Positions 1-11,469 are shown, counted from the first letter of the stretch. The stretch: DNA of 64,000 nt from Steromphala cineraria (GCA_916613615.1 OU744734.1:36400801-36464800); one strand, 5' to 3'. Notes: generated by a model from the letters alone, not told the origin. Program-made: numbers and translations.

Positions 1-2
1 AC

Positions 3-1076
3 CTCCCTAAGGTATTGATGTCTTTTCGGTGTGCAGAGCAGTCTTCTACCGGGTTTTCTCCTAACTATCTTGTTTTTGGCAGGGAGGTCACCTTACCCGT
101 TGACCTTGTTTCTGGTTCTCCCGTGGAGGAAGAGACCACAGTGCCTAGATATGTTAGAGAGATGAAGACAGGATTTCAGAAAGCTTTTCAGTCGGTGGCA
201 TGTAGTTTAGAAGCCAGTCATAAGAGGCAGAAGTTTCATTATGATAAACGAGTTAAGGAACAGTCGTTAGCTGTAGGCGATATGGTCTGGCTACATTACC
301 CTAGAGTAAAGCGAGGACGGTCAAGAAAGTGGTCTCGACCTTGGGTAGGGCCTTTGCAGGTTGTGAAGGTAATTAATCCGGTGGTAGTAAGGATTAAGGG
401 CAAGGTCAATGGTCGTGTACGTCGTGAGGTGGTGCATGTCAACCGTCTTAAGAAGTGTAAGGCTGGAGTCTCTCGTTCCGCAGATCAGGGGGTGGATGCT
501 GAAGTTCCTGCAGATATGACAGCTGCTAGTCAGGTGATGGAGTCTGATAGGGAGGAGGTTTCTGGAGATACAGGGCCTCAGGTTAAGTTTTATGCTAGAC
601 CCAGGATCCCTGTTGCTAGGGAGCCTGTGCTTTCAGTGATTGAGGAGGTTCCCGATGAGTCCGGGACTGGTGGTGTTCTAGCCGAAAGGGACAACTCTCA
701 GGTGTTTGAGAGTTCGGAAGGTTTGGCGGTATCTGGGAGTTTAGGCTCTTCCAGTGTGCGGTCAGGCAGTGACTCCTCTCCTGAGGAGGCTTCTGTCGGT
801 TCCTCTGTTTTTGAGGAAATAGGTTCACCCGGGGCTATTCCGGACAGAAGTGTTGAGTCAGAAAGTGGGTCTAGTATGTCTGTAGCACCGGCTGGTGTAG
901 ACTTTGACTTTGAGACCAGTAGTGGGAGTTCGTTTAGTGGATTCAGGGGTGAGTTCCCCGTTTCAGGTAACTCGGGCTCAAGTTCTGGGGAATTAGCAGT
1001 TCCGGATAGAAGGGTTATGACAAGAGTTGGTCGTCAAGTCCGTCCGAATCCTAGGTACCGGGATTTCTTTCGGTAA
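3..1076 (+). CDS. Ty3/gypsy retrotransposon pol, C-terminal end of integrase (5' partial)
   Basis: The frame is open from the left window edge, so the start lies outside; the first ATG at 18 is not a real start. The protein is the end of a Ty3/gypsy integrase, the enzyme that inserts element cDNA into the genome. Visible signs are the post-catalytic segment STGFSPNYLVFGRE, a basic middle region, and a GPY/F-type module (KWSRPWVGPLQVVKV followed by VVHVNRLK). The remaining roughly 200 residues form a Ser/Glu/Gly-rich, low-complexity tail ending in NPRYRDFFR, a kind of ending common in this family. The catalytic DDE core, RNase H, reverse transcriptase and gag must lie to the left. There are no internal stops, so this end is not decayed. 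The polypurine tract and candidate LTR downstream fit the orientation. Family-level assignment is confident; the clade is not resolved. Confidence 0.9.
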   Translation, partial: LPKVLMSFRCAEQSSTGFSPNYLVFGREVTLPVDLVSGSPVEEETTVPRYVREMKTGFQKAFQSVACSLEASHKRQKFHYDKRVKEQSLAVGDMVWLHYPRVKRGRSRKWSRPWVGPLQVVKVINPVVVRIKGKVNGRVRREVVHVNRLKKCKAGVSRSADQGVDAEVPADMTAASQVMESDREEVSGDTGPQVKFYARPRIPVAREPVLSVIEEVPDESGTGGVLAERDNSQVFESSEGLAVSGSLGSSSVRSGSDSSPEEASVGSSVFEEIGSPGAIPDRSVESESGSSMSVAPAGVDFDFETSSGSSFSGFRGEFPVSGNSGSSSGELAVPDRRVMTRVGRQVRPNPRYRDFFR

Positions 1077-1374
1077 GACGTGCCGTCAAATTTATAGAAC
1101 ATATGAAGTAAGGTTAAAATCTTTCCTTGAGATTGTTCGAGTCACAGAATGAGCTGATACAGGATGTGAGGGGGGACGCCTTCTGTGTGCTAGACATAAA
1201 TGTGTGAGTGAATCTTTCAGATCTGTGACTGGCAAACTCGGATTGATTATTCTTTTTGTAACAGCTACCATTTGTAGAACCCCATCTTCCGTGAATTACG
1301 TTTAGTTCTGGTTGGATATGATTTGATCAGAAGTTAGATTGGTCTGAGTTAGATGTAAATAGTTTGTTTTTATG

Positions 1375-1945
1375 ACTTCGTTGGATTTCATGATATTGCT
1401 TGAAACCAACAAAGTACCTGGGTCTGATTAGTTTGTAGTTCTTGTGTAGAGATTTGAGTCTTTATGCTATGTTTTTACGAGAAGTGATGTTTCAATGTGT
1501 TTGCTAGTTTTGGAAACTTTCACTTCCTTGTTCAAAGCTATAGAGGCAGTAAGGACTTTTGAACTTTTATGTGAAATTGCTTCATCTAAAAGTTTTGCAT
1601 GTGTGTAGTATTTCTGATTTTTGGCTTTGGTATGAGATCATCTCATATGAAAGTTTTTGTTGCTCAGAGTATGACCTTGACTTTTATATGAAATTGCTTC
1701 ATCTAAAGGTTAGGTATTTGTTTAGTATTATTGATTTTTGACTTTTGTATGAGATTGGCTCATACGAAAGTTTTGCCTGTGTAGGGTATGATTTGTTTGA
1801 CTTTTATATGAAATTGCTTCATCTAAAAGTTCCGTATTTGTGAAATGTATACAATTTTGACTTTGATATGAAATTGTTTCATATTGAAGTTCTTGTCTGT
1901 TATACGTGATTCTTGATTTTCATATGAATTATGTCATGTGGAGAT
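1375..1945 (+). repeat. Array of 60-bp-spaced hairpin repeats in the Ty3 3' region
   Basis: At least five clear hairpins recur with a close to 60-bp period: about 1562-1594, 1624-1653, 1679-1711, 1741-1771 and 1800-1831. Another is at 1860-1890, a weaker one near 1918-1945, and related ones at 1375-1416 and 1481-1527. Each reads roughly ACTTTTATATGAAA, a short loop, then TTTCATCTAAAAGT. Stem sequences differ between copies but remain mostly paired, allowing G:U pairs in RNA. Confidence 0.8.
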
Positions 1946-2386
1946 TTGGGATCTTTGACTTTCCATGTTATGTCAGTTAAATTGTTTAGTTTTTGTAGTC
2001 ATGTTAGTTAGGGTAGGATGTAATTTATTATTATAGTATTATTCTACTGCATGGTGCTGCTTTTGGTGGCCCCTTTTCGATATCAAACACGTGGCACATT
2101 TTTTTCTTTCTTTTCTTTGCTTTATTTTCATTTATTATGGTTATTAGTTTAATTTCTGCTCTACAGGTGTTGGATATGTGAATATCCGTGGGTTTTGTGT
2201 ACTGGTATTTCTGTATTTTTTTTGTGTAAAATGTTTTTATTGTTTGATAGAGTGTATTTTTCTTTGTGGTGTGACTGACATAGAAACTTATATTGTGACA
2301 ATAATTATTATGAGTGTGACCATTGAACTCTTTTTGAGGGGCTTAGGGCAACTGTATTTTGTACTAGCCCATACTGTAACTGGATA

Positions 2387-2650
2387 GGAACTCCTGTATT
2401 CCGCTGGTGGACTGATCTGAGATAAGCTCCTGTGTTTGACCTATGGACCATCTGAGATGAGCTTTTGTGGAGCTCTTGTGCACTGAGATCTAATATAAGC
2501 TTCTGTGAACTGTGATTAAATATAAAGCTTCTGTGAACTGTGATTAAATATAAGCTTCTGTGAACTGAGATTTAATATGAAGCTCCTGTGAATGGTGATT
2601 TAACTTAAGCTCCAGTGAACTGTGGTCCAATGCGAGCTCCAGTGTACTAC
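2387..2650 (+). repeat. About 35-bp degenerate tandem repeat before the polypurine tract
   Basis: Successive units carry AAGCTCCTGTG or AAGCTTCTGTG followed by AACTGTGATTAAATAT. The central units (about 2490-2580) are the best conserved and the flanking ones degenerate. The array ends about 50 bp before the polypurine tract. Confidence 0.75.
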
Positions 2651-2702
2651 CGTGGACGGTGAACATGTGTATGATGTGAATGGACGCCCGGAGGTCGTCT
2701 CT

Positions 2703-2712
2703 AAGAGGGGGG
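2703..2712 (+). promoter_or_regulatory. Candidate polypurine tract of the Ty3 element
   Basis: AAGAGGGGGG stands immediately before the TGTAATGAAC that I take as the LTR start. This is the expected place for the plus-strand primer of reverse transcription. Confidence 0.7.
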
Positions 2713-2949
2713 CAATGTAATGAACAGTGTTTTACCTATGTGCTCGCAGTGGGCTGATGCCTGTGTGTTACCTTCGGGACGGAAGTGTTTGTTTGTTGAC
2801 AGTCGGGTGGCTTCCGGTTGCACTTGCGCAACACGGATGGATGTGAAACATTAGGAATACTTCGGCTGATTCCGTGACGACTGTGGCCGTTGTGTTTCGC
2901 TGGACTATATCGTGCGAGCGTAGGAAGGCTGTAATAGGGCTGACTCGCC

Positions 2950-2957
2950 TATATAAG
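2950..2957 (+). promoter_or_regulatory. TATA box of the candidate LTR promoter
   Basis: TATATAAG in a locally GC-richer context (ACTCGCC before, GCAGACACTG after), about 235 bp into the LTR. Transcription would be expected to start about 30 bp downstream. Confidence 0.55.
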
Positions 2958-3339
2958 GCAGACACTGCTGTTGGACTGATACACGTGTTTGAGATGGGGC
3001 CACCACGAAGTTCGTTACTCCGGTTACTCGTTTATGCACTCATTTTTCTGGTCAGGTAATTTAGTACTGTCAGTCACATCGTTTAGTTTATCGTTTTCTA
3101 GCATTAGTCATGTAACTGTTTGCTAAGCAGTGTGTCTTGAATGTGCGTTAGACGCTTAGCGTTGTGTTTAGCCATGCTTTCGGACCACGTGTGTTTTGGT
3201 CCGCCATCTTTGTTGGACATGAACTGTGGTCATATTTTAGTGTTTGCTAAAACTTGTTCGTGCAGACCTTTCGAGCTGAACGCTCTTGCCTCTTGACCAG
3301 GGTAGTATTTTTCTTCTCCTGACTCGTCTTTCACATTTC

Positions 3340-3735
3340 CATAGCACTTTTCGAGATACTTAAACATGTCACAGTAATAATCACAACATTATATCATACT
3401 TCACATTATCATAGTAACTGGAGTTATATAACATGGCATAGTAATAAGCACAATATTATATCATATTTCACCTTTCCATAAGTAACTTGAGACATATAAC
3501 ATGTCGTACTGATAAGCTCAGCTTTGTACCATCTTACTGTATCACATTTCACATTTCCATAAGTAACTTGAGACATATAACATGTCGTACTGATAAGCTC
3601 AGCTTTGTACCATTTTACTGTATCACATTTCACATTTCCATAAGTAACTTGAGACATATATCATGTCGTACTGATAAACTCAGCTTTGTATCAGCTTGTA
3701 TCGCATTTCACCTTTTCATAGTCACTTGAGACATG
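3340..3735 (+). repeat. 81-bp tandem repeat inside the LTR
   Basis: Units contain CATAACATGTCGTACTGATA, then CTCAGCTTTGTACC and TTTCACATTTCCATAAGTAA. The two central units are nearly identical at an 81-bp period; units on either side are more diverged. Because 81 is a multiple of 3, both strands give open frames of about 80 codons that I do not regard as genes. Confidence 0.8.
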
Positions 3736-4482
3736 TTTTGTTGAAGCTTTAAACTTTGTATAAGTTTGTCAAGACCTGACCATATTTTGGAATTATGATT
3801 TTTGTACAACTGTGCCGAGGTGCACATATGTGCTGAGGGTTTGTTTTGGAAATTGTAACATGGTGTGTTAATAGTTATTGTTTTGGTACATGTTTGCCAG
3901 AATACACAAATCTAGACACGCTTTAAGATACATAACAACTTTTCGTTGGTAACTGCAACCATATACCGTTTTGATATACTGAAAGTACGTTTTGAGACCC
4001 GTAACATGTTTGCTTTATAACCATCATCACTTTGTATCAGTTGTCAAGACACTTACACCTTGAAGGAACGTAACAAGACATGGTAGAAAACTGTAACTGC
4101 GAATAAGCTTATTGAGACATATATTTACAGTTTTGAAAGCATACTTTGAAACTTGTGGCACTTCTCGTTAACCCTTGTTACCTTTGAGTAAGTTTGTCAA
4201 GATACAGTGAATTTGTTGAGTGGCTATAAGTGCTCCGTAATCCTGAAGTATATCAAGTATTATATTGTGACCGTTTGAACCACTTGAGGTGGCCAATGAA
4301 ACTTTGACTCTTGAAGCATATGACATGTGTTGAATAAATATGTAGAGCGGACTTTTGTGTTGTTGCCTTCTTTTGCATGCGAAAGTTTGTTTGAAAGTGA
4401 CATCTCCTTGGTACTCACACACACAAATTTAAGGTTAAACCTTTATGTGAGAGCAGGAATTCGTATTCCTGGGGCGGGTAAG

Positions 4483-4488
4483 AATAAA
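4483..4488 (+). terminator. Candidate polyadenylation signal of the LTR
   Basis: AATAAA about 70 bp before the proposed LTR end, where an R/U5 boundary signal would be expected. Confidence 0.35.
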
Positions 4489-4556
4489 GACATTTCTCAC
4501 ACTAGCAACATTTCTCCGCCGTACACCTCGCTAGTTCCGGTGTACGGTTATATACA

Positions 4557-5650
4557 GTGATCATGAATTGGGCAATTATGTATAGTTTTGTCCAGAACTA
4601 TTATAGTTAAAGCAAGAGAGTTTGAAGGTTACGGCTACTCTTTTACTTTTCTCCTATTTCAAATTTAACTCGTTTCGCTTATTTTACTACAAAATAATCA
4701 CATACATTGTAAATCACATTAGGCCGTGAATTAAAAATGCTCACCCAGGGCCATGGCTAGTGACATCATAGTACATTTGTTTTTGATGTCATGGACCATT
4801 ATTGAAACTATATACATGATTATGAAATAATATGTAAATCGCTTCTTGGATATTTATGGAAACAATACAAGAACAAGAATAAAAAAATTAGGTTTCTTTA
4901 TTTTTATAGCTCAATGATTATGGTTTTCTTGGTGCTGTTTAGTTGAGAGAGCATGCAAAATCATGCATTTTAGAAGCACCAATATATTTCAATACGTATC
5001 GCAATAAGTTCTTCTGTATTGGAATAAATCGCAAACAAAAATGAGGAAAGATACCCATCCTAACTACCCATGGCCACTCATATATTCTATGTCTAAATGT
5101 TGACGAGGTTCTCCATATGTTTGATATTAATAAGCGCTGAAATGAAAAAAGTGCCATAAGCCATGGGATAGTAGAAGAGAGATGAATCAAGTTTAACTAT
5201 GTTTGACATTTAGTACCATACATAGCTAATTAATATAGAACTGTTCATCATAAGGATGAAGTTAAAACGTATTGAAAGTGACAGACCCTTTGAGGCTTTG
5301 AGAAGGCCTGGATCAAGTTATCTACCTTGATTTTTTAAATGAGAAAAATCTGGATACAGTGTGCTTATTTATTGTTATTTTTCATTTATGAAATCCATCA
5401 TTTCAATGTTGTTTATATCTTCTTTGAAAGGCTAGTTGCAATAATGATCATAAAGAGACATCTATAGATGACGACTTCTTTATTCATGATATCAGATATT
5501 TCGACAGATTCTTGTATCTTAATTAAGCCATGGAACCAAATAATGGACAGGTATATATATATATTTCATTTACCTATTATTACCTGTACATATATAAATT
5601 CCACTGTCGATCATTTGTTTCACGAATTTGTGTCAGAGTGTCACATACCA
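4557..5650. other. AT-rich DNA without recognised features
   Basis: Flank to the right of the Ty3 LTR. Only short AT-rich chance frames are present, and a short TA run near 5550. I see nothing else that can be supported. Confidence 0.5.
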
Positions 5651-5801
5651 TGAATAAATGTAAGAAAAAGGAATCGCATGGCAAAACTTTACGTTATATA
5701 TTTGAAATATTACTGCTCCATTAAGTTTAAATACATTGTCTTTCAATTGGAACCATTAATTTTCATTTTCCAGACATCATCTACTGCTACTGCCCATTTA
5801 A
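5651..5801. mobile_element. TTAA MITE family A, one-ended remnant
   Basis: Carries the family A right half (AAGGAATCGCATGG, TTCAATTGGAACCATTAATT, CTACTGCCCAT) and ends at TTAA (5798-5801). The left half is missing. Compare the full copy at 11957-12433. Confidence 0.75.
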
Positions 5802-5879
5802 AGATCATTAATTTGCATCTTTAAGGAATGAGCTTTACCAGAAGTATGAAACAGGGACAACTCTTCAATGGTCATTTTG

Positions 5880-6075
5880 TTAAAGGGACACTCCTATCTG
5901 GGTACTTTTTGTTGTAACAAAACTCAAGGGTACAATCAAGTATTCATCATTTAATGTTATTAGTTCATGATCATGTATTATATACACAGCACAGTTGAAA
6001 TGTTTTACTGGGGGAACATGATGGTGGATTTATTTTTGACAACTTGATAATGAAGAGCGCAAACTTGAGACAACT
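5880..6075. mobile_element. TTAA MITE family B, one-ended copy
   Basis: Starts at TTAA with AGGGACACTCCTATC and shares interior sequence with 26285-26514 (ACTGGGG..AACAT, then TTGACAACTTGATAATGAAG). The right terminal repeat is not present. Confidence 0.65.
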
Positions 6076-7339
6076 AGAAGTGACGCCATTTATCAGTGAG
6101 ACAATTTCCAGGTAAGCCATGATACAGAACTAATAGCATTGTCTAATCATCAATAGATATAAATGTGAGGATATTCTATCAATACATAAAGTTAATTTAA
6201 AAAGAAAAAGTTAAATTGATAAAAGTACATTTTTTAATTAATTTTTTTTTCTGCAATCTGACAAGATCACTGACCGAAAGCTGATGGCTTTTAAGTGATT
6301 TCATTCTAATATTAAATCATGTAAATAAAGCATCGATTTACTTTTATAGAAAAACTTATTTTTATTTCTAAAAAGTTTTATTTTCTCAAACAGTCTTTCA
6401 TTCATCAGACTTGATTGTTCAATAAATTAAATATTCTTGACTTTACATTTTCAAAGGTTTGGCAATTTGAACATTCAGACTTGATAGTCGATGGAGATTC
6501 AAATAATGGAGCATTTTGAACTTTTATCTTTTCACTTGCCAATCACTAGGATACTTGTTTTCATCATTCTTTGACCTGAGGGATGTCTGCAGTTTTCAAT
6601 CCACTGGTATCATAGACGATCACTATTGGCTACTTATTAGAGTCAACAGAATCAACAAGCTTACATGTTTGACTTCAAAGGGTTTTCTGATTAGACAGTG
6701 AGGGAATTTAATTGAAATTTGGCGAAGAAGCGGCCCCAGACATCTCTATTGCATTTTTCCCCAGATAAGAAATGTCTGAAGATGTGAAAAGTTCAGTCCT
6801 TTGAAATTGCCTCCAGTGAGGATATAACTCAAATATGTCTGTCAAAATTTAGTTTATTCTAGGTTCAACGGTGATTTTAATTGGGGCAATAAAGTTAAGT
6901 TATTGTTTAGAATTTTAATGGTCATATACTTTTTACCTGATATTTGTATATGTAGAGTTTTATGAAAATGTTTATTTTTTGGGGGGGATTATATATGTGA
7001 AGAATTTCAAATCATATTTTGTATTTTACAAGAAAGATAGAAGCATCTATATGGGTTTAAAAAGGAAAGAGGATGTCCCATTTGACTCAAGGTGTTTTAT
7101 CTTACTTATAAATCAAAGCAATATTTTTGCACTCAAATTTCCTTTTTTATGACAAATGCACTCTCTTTATCTTGTTATTGATGTAAATTAATAGATAATA
7201 GTTTTCTTAAAAGTAATATCCAGATCTAGATATGCATCATCTGCAATATTTATATTTCTAAAATATTAATTTGCTTCAGTGCCTTCAATACTTTTTCATG
7301 GTACAAACAATAAAGCAGATTTTGTAGGTAATGTTCATA
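6076..7339. other. AT-rich DNA without recognised features
   Basis: No supported reading frame and no clear repeat structure, apart from homopolymer-like runs such as the G run near 6981. Confidence 0.5.
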
Positions 7340-7842
7340 TTAAAGAGACACAGAGTATGTTGATAGGATCACATATGTCAAATTTTGAAATCGATGTTAT
7401 TACATCGGGAACAACTAACTGTTACTGAACATAACAAGTTAAAGGTCAATCAGTACATTAGAGCGAAAATAAGGCCATTCAAAGTCGGGATTTTGATCGA
7501 AAACCGGACAATGTGGCTCCAGTGGCGCGCGCAAATTTGCCAAACGTAATTTTGAAACCTTGTCATAAACTGACAGGAAGATCTATTCGATTCGATAGAG
7601 TTTATTAGGTATTGTAACTAATAGGTAGATTAATATATTTGGATGCATAATTTCGAATATTAAACGTATTTGAGATGTTTTCTTGATTTTCCCATAAGAT
7701 CAAGCATTTTAGAGATATTATGCATAAATGGATATATTTGCAAGTCCAGTGATGAGATATGAACTTCAATCAGCATATTAGATATTTTGTAGCTTATCAA
7801 AACCAAATAAAATTTTAATAAAGATACTCTGTGTCACTTTAA
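7340..7842. mobile_element. TTAA MITE family C, full copy
   Basis: Left end TTAA-AGAGACACAGAGTAT and right end ATACTCTGTGTCACT-TTAA form matching terminal inverted repeats flanked by TTAA on both sides (7340-7343 and 7839-7842). The body is about 495 bp with no coding capacity. TTAA flanks suggest mobilisation by a piggyBac-type transposase. Confidence 0.75.
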
Positions 7843-7856
7843 TGAAATTATAAAAT

Positions 7857-8015
7857 CCTTTTTTATTTTTCATGGTTAACTTATTAGAAAGTTATGTAAT
7901 CTATAAAAGTCATTCAATTTATCAAAATTAAAATCTTGATTTATATTCATCATGGTAAATTTATCAGAAGTTGTGCAATTTATAAAATTGATTCAATTTC
8001 TTAAATATAATGACA
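7857..8015. repeat. Two-copy tandem repeat of about 80 bp
   Basis: Both copies carry TTCATGGTTAA or TTCATCATGGTAA, then TTATCAGAA.GTT.TG.AAT and TATAAAA..ATTCAATTT. Divergent but collinear. Confidence 0.55.
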
Positions 8016-8526
8016 TTTGTTTAGCCTAATATTCAGTGCCTGAAGCGCTGGTTGGCTTTATATTATTGCCCTTGAACTGTTCATTCAAGGCAGTTAATTA
8101 ATTCGCATGGCCATGTAACTGCTAGTACCCCTGTGTTGGGTACCCAATCGCAATGTGGATGAAGTGCCTGACCCATTGACACCACAAAGCTTAAAGCCAA
8201 GTCAGACAATGTTGTTGGTTTGCTTTTTTTGGAGAGGGGGAGGGGAGATTTTTTAATACTTTATTCATTCCTTCAGGTTTGATTGTCATTGACATTCGAG
8301 ACCATTTCAGAAATGTAGATATGCGTTATAATTAACTACAATAGGATTCAAACATACAATACTTAGAGTTATGCAAAACAGAATTAGTTATTGAATAGGA
8401 TGAGTGACTACCATTTTACATAACTGAATTTTCAGTAGTTCTTTTAGCAATAAACTGTTCCACAAGATATATCTATATTCATTATTGAATTTAGGTATTG
8501 ACACCTTATATCCTGACAAATGATAT

Positions 8527-8741
8527 GGGGCGTAGATCAGTGGTAGAGTGTCCGCTCGTCACCCGGAAGACCGGGGTTCACATCACATCATACCAAAGGA
8601 CGTTAAAAGATGGAAGTTGTTGCTGTTTGCTTGACACTCAGCATTGTGAAGGCAGAACAACGCATTAACTGGCGCTGCACTGTGGCTGTCGGGTGCTTTG
8701 ACAAAAAACAAATTTCTGATATGTATGTATGTACTGAGGAC

Positions 8742-8774
<33 letters not shown>
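8527..8774 (+). mobile_element. tRNA-derived SINE with a TTA-repeat tail
   Basis: The head has a pol III A-box-like TAGATCAGTGG (8533-8543) and a B-box-like GGTTCACATC (8575-8584) with tRNA-like spacing, in GC-rich sequence unlike its surroundings. A tRNA-unrelated body follows, then CAATAAAGTG and a (TTA)n tail ending near 8774. Not a functional tRNA gene, since the head does not close into a cloverleaf. SINEs move using LINE machinery. Confidence 0.75.
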
Positions 8775-9469
8775 AATGGTCAAGGGTCTATAGTAATACC
8801 AACGATTCAGTCCATCCTTCCATCTGTCCAAGGGCATTTTTTGTCCGACCTATTGCTGAAAAATTATTCATCTGCATTTTTTCAAATTTTGCACATGTCT
8901 TGTGTCTTATTTGGAGGGGTGCAGCACAAAATTACAACGCTCACATCCTTACAACTTCCTCTGTTGACCGCTTTTATTCCTTTTAAGAGTGTAAATAAGA
9001 GATCTTCCGAAAGTTATTTTCCATAGGTCATTATCTATTCTAAATACTTTATGTCATCTTTATTTTATGTACCATTACAAACTGTATTAATGCCTGTTTT
9101 CCCACTATCTGTATGTATATGTTAATTTATGTAAAATTGGTTTGAAATAAATTAATGATTTGTAATGATGAAGAATACAAAAATGAAAAAACTTTTATAA
9201 AAAAAAAAAGAAGAGTTCCGATCTTTGTATTTTGCATGAGAGACCAACATACCATCAAATACACCCTGAAAAAATTCACATCAACTTTCTTTTTGATTGA
9301 CAAGCGCCTAGTAACATACCTTCAAAAGATAATTTTTTCTTTCATACGTACCACACATTTCATGTCAAATTACAAACTGTTTCAAAAGTTTAGGTTGACA
9401 GCCTCTGAAAAGAAACGTGACCACAATGTACTCAAAGGTATAAGTAAGTATTTAGCCAAGTTATGTATG
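8775..9469. other. AT-rich DNA without recognised genes
   Basis: Contains a 115-codon A-rich frame (9155-9502) judged to be chance. Parts of 9330-9440 resemble 10335-10430 (CCACA.AT.TCATGTCAAAT), suggesting an old diverged repeat. Confidence 0.45.
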
Positions 9470-9987
9470 TATACTACTCAAAAGAATCTAGGGAACATTT
9501 GAATAGTGTCCCCTATATACTTTTTACCTCAGCGCATGGTTACAGTTATGTATTCTATGAAAAAACACTATTTTACTGACATATTGGAATCAAATTCTGC
9601 GCATGACGCAGTTTCTGTTTTGCGCTTTGATGTCAGAAACAAGGCAGGGGTCTAAAATGAAAGTCACATGATTTCAGATGGCTCAGGTTCAAAACATTGC
9701 GGTCTTGTCTAGGGTGACTTTGCTTTGAGAATGATATCCCTGGTAGTTATAAGCTTGACGAGGACATTTTCATGAAAAAATGTGATGAAAAATTCCAAAA
9801 TTCCAAAATGAATAAAATTTATAAAAAAAAAACATTAAGTTTAAAAATCAGGAGCCCAATGCCAGATACGTATGAGGGTATGAACAACGCCGCAAACAAA
9901 AACTTCACTTTGAGCTGCCAACATTTAAAGTTAATGCAAATGATATTACTACTTGAGTGTTCCTTAACTTCTTTTGAGTAGTATATA
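9470..9987. mobile_element. TA-flanked inverted-repeat element
   Basis: Left end TATACTACTCAAAAGAAtctagGGAACA and the reverse complement of the right end (TATACTACTCAAAAGAAgttaaGGAACA) match over about 30 bp, with TA at both edges. The body of about 515 bp has no coding capacity. Likely a MITE of a TA-targeting family. Confidence 0.6.
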
Positions 9988-11131
9988 AAGAGGATTTTAT
10001 ATAAGTGTCTGTGTATATATAACGCTATGTTTACGACATGAATGCCTAAATATTACAATTACCACAGCGAGATCTTTAGGCACAAGTATATCATATACAT
10101 AGTATGTGCAATGCACAAATATAATATTGTAGGTGTGTAATTAAAGAAAATAATTAAAATCTACTTTCCAAGCATAGGCCAATTTGCCTCCACTGGCGCT
10201 TACAGAATGGAACGTCATCGACAAAGCATTGCTTATATCATGATGTCACAATGAAAAAGTGTTATTTTGCCCCAGACCATCATATGATAAATATGAACCC
10301 TGATATGAATGTCATCATAGGTAATATATGATAAAAAATCTTCTTGCACACCACAAATGTCATGTCAAATGAAAAATATTTTCAAAATTTTAAATTTGAT
10401 AGCCTAAAAAAAGTAACATTTTAATAAGTGACCAAAATGCACTCTGATCGAAGAAATTAGTCATGGTACGTATAATATACTGTTGCCAACAAGGAAAGTT
10501 GATCTGAATGTTGACCACATGTTTTTCAGGAAATAATTTAGTTTGTCAAATATGAACCCATAGACACCTAGAAAATAAATCAAATGTACTATTTCAAATG
10601 AGATTAACTATTCAAACTCCAATTCTATAGTTATGTGTGGCGTCTTAAGACATAATTTTTATGTAAAAATATTTTTTAGATATTTAAACAATTTCCTGTT
10701 TTAGCTAAACAAGACCCTCTTTTGTTTTAATGACGTGACATCTTTATGAGTTAAGATTAATCGATTAAAACCTAATTTCATGCTTGTCCCTGCAATTTAT
10801 TGGATACACAACTATCCATTAATGGCTGACAAAACTCCAATTTGAAGGGACGTCCTATTAAGCGAAATGGATTTTCAACGTTCTTCTTTCAAGATAAAAT
10901 TCAAGATGAGATGGCAACTTGTACTCTTCCATTTTCCAAATTAAAAGAAAGCTATTTTAAGACAAGTTAAAGAGACATCTACACGTTGGCTGATTTATCC
11001 GTAGTTAGGCAACAGTAGACTGATTGCTTGTACTTACCGCCGAGTGAATAACAGTGGATAAAGAAATGATCTCGTCCAATTCACTGCCATTCCCTGCAAA
11101 TTTCCATTATCATTCAGCAGACCAATCTCTC
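9988..11131. other. AT-rich DNA without recognised genes
   Basis: No supported frame. A TTAA-AGAGACATCTAC sequence near 10966 resembles the ends of the TTAA MITE families, but I could not find its partner. Confidence 0.4.
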
Positions 11132-11433
11132 TTAAAGAGACAGTACTATTGGCTTCTGGTCCGTGATTTCATTAGTTTGGGAAAATTTAACAAAAACACT
11201 GTTAAAATGTTACCCTCAGTAACCTGCCCTGCCAGTAACACGATGTTCATGGCTGGTATGCGTCTCTTAACATTGAGTGTTCGTGAGCTCTCGCAAACAT
11301 CCCGGGAAATTTCATGTTACTGAACACAAGGCAGTTTCAGCTGGGTTATGAAATAACGATGTATTTGTAATACTTTATGCATTAATGGAGTGATCCACAA
11401 AAATACCTTGATAGGACTAGCTGTCCCTTTATG
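11132..11433. mobile_element. TTAA MITE, family B-like, diverged
   Basis: Left end TTAA-AGAGACAGTACTATTGG and right end CTTGATAGGACTAGCTGTCCCT-TTA are inverted relatives of the family B ends. The right TTAA has mutated. Confidence 0.5.
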
Positions 11434-11469
11434 TCTGAATATGTGAATTCCATCCATGCGCCTTAAATG

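Larger units (their letters stand above)
1077..2702 (+). other. Non-coding 3' internal region of the Ty3 element
   Basis: About 1.6 kb between the pol stop codon and the polypurine tract. I see no env-like or other supported frame; the 60-70-codon frames here are short and lie in AT-rich or tandem DNA. The stretch is mostly two tandem arrays, described separately. Ty3 elements usually have a much shorter distance from pol to the LTR. Confidence 0.6.
2716..4556 (+). repeat. Candidate 3' LTR of the Ty3 element
   Basis: The proposed left end is TGTAATGAAC, directly after the polypurine tract. The proposed right end is TTATATACA, giving TGTA...TACA ends. Inside are a TATA box (2950), a tandem array (about 3340-3735) and an AATAAA (4483) in the order U3-R-U5. 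At 1.84 kb the LTR would be long. The 5' LTR is outside the window, so the right boundary and target duplication cannot be confirmed; the left boundary is firmer. Confidence 0.5.

Noticed and set aside
3424..3729. Pair of 77-80-codon frames on opposite strands
   Set aside because: By-product of the 81-bp tandem repeat inside the candidate LTR.
8533..8600. Functional tRNA gene
   Set aside because: A and B boxes are present, but the acceptor and other stems do not pair, and a SINE body and TTA tail follow.
8610..9026. 138-codon frame
   Set aside because: Begins inside the SINE body and runs through its TTA tail (poly-Leu) into AT-rich DNA.
9155..9502. 115-codon Lys/Phe-rich frame
   Set aside because: Composition follows the AT-rich DNA, no motif is recognised, and it runs into the left end of a MITE-like element.
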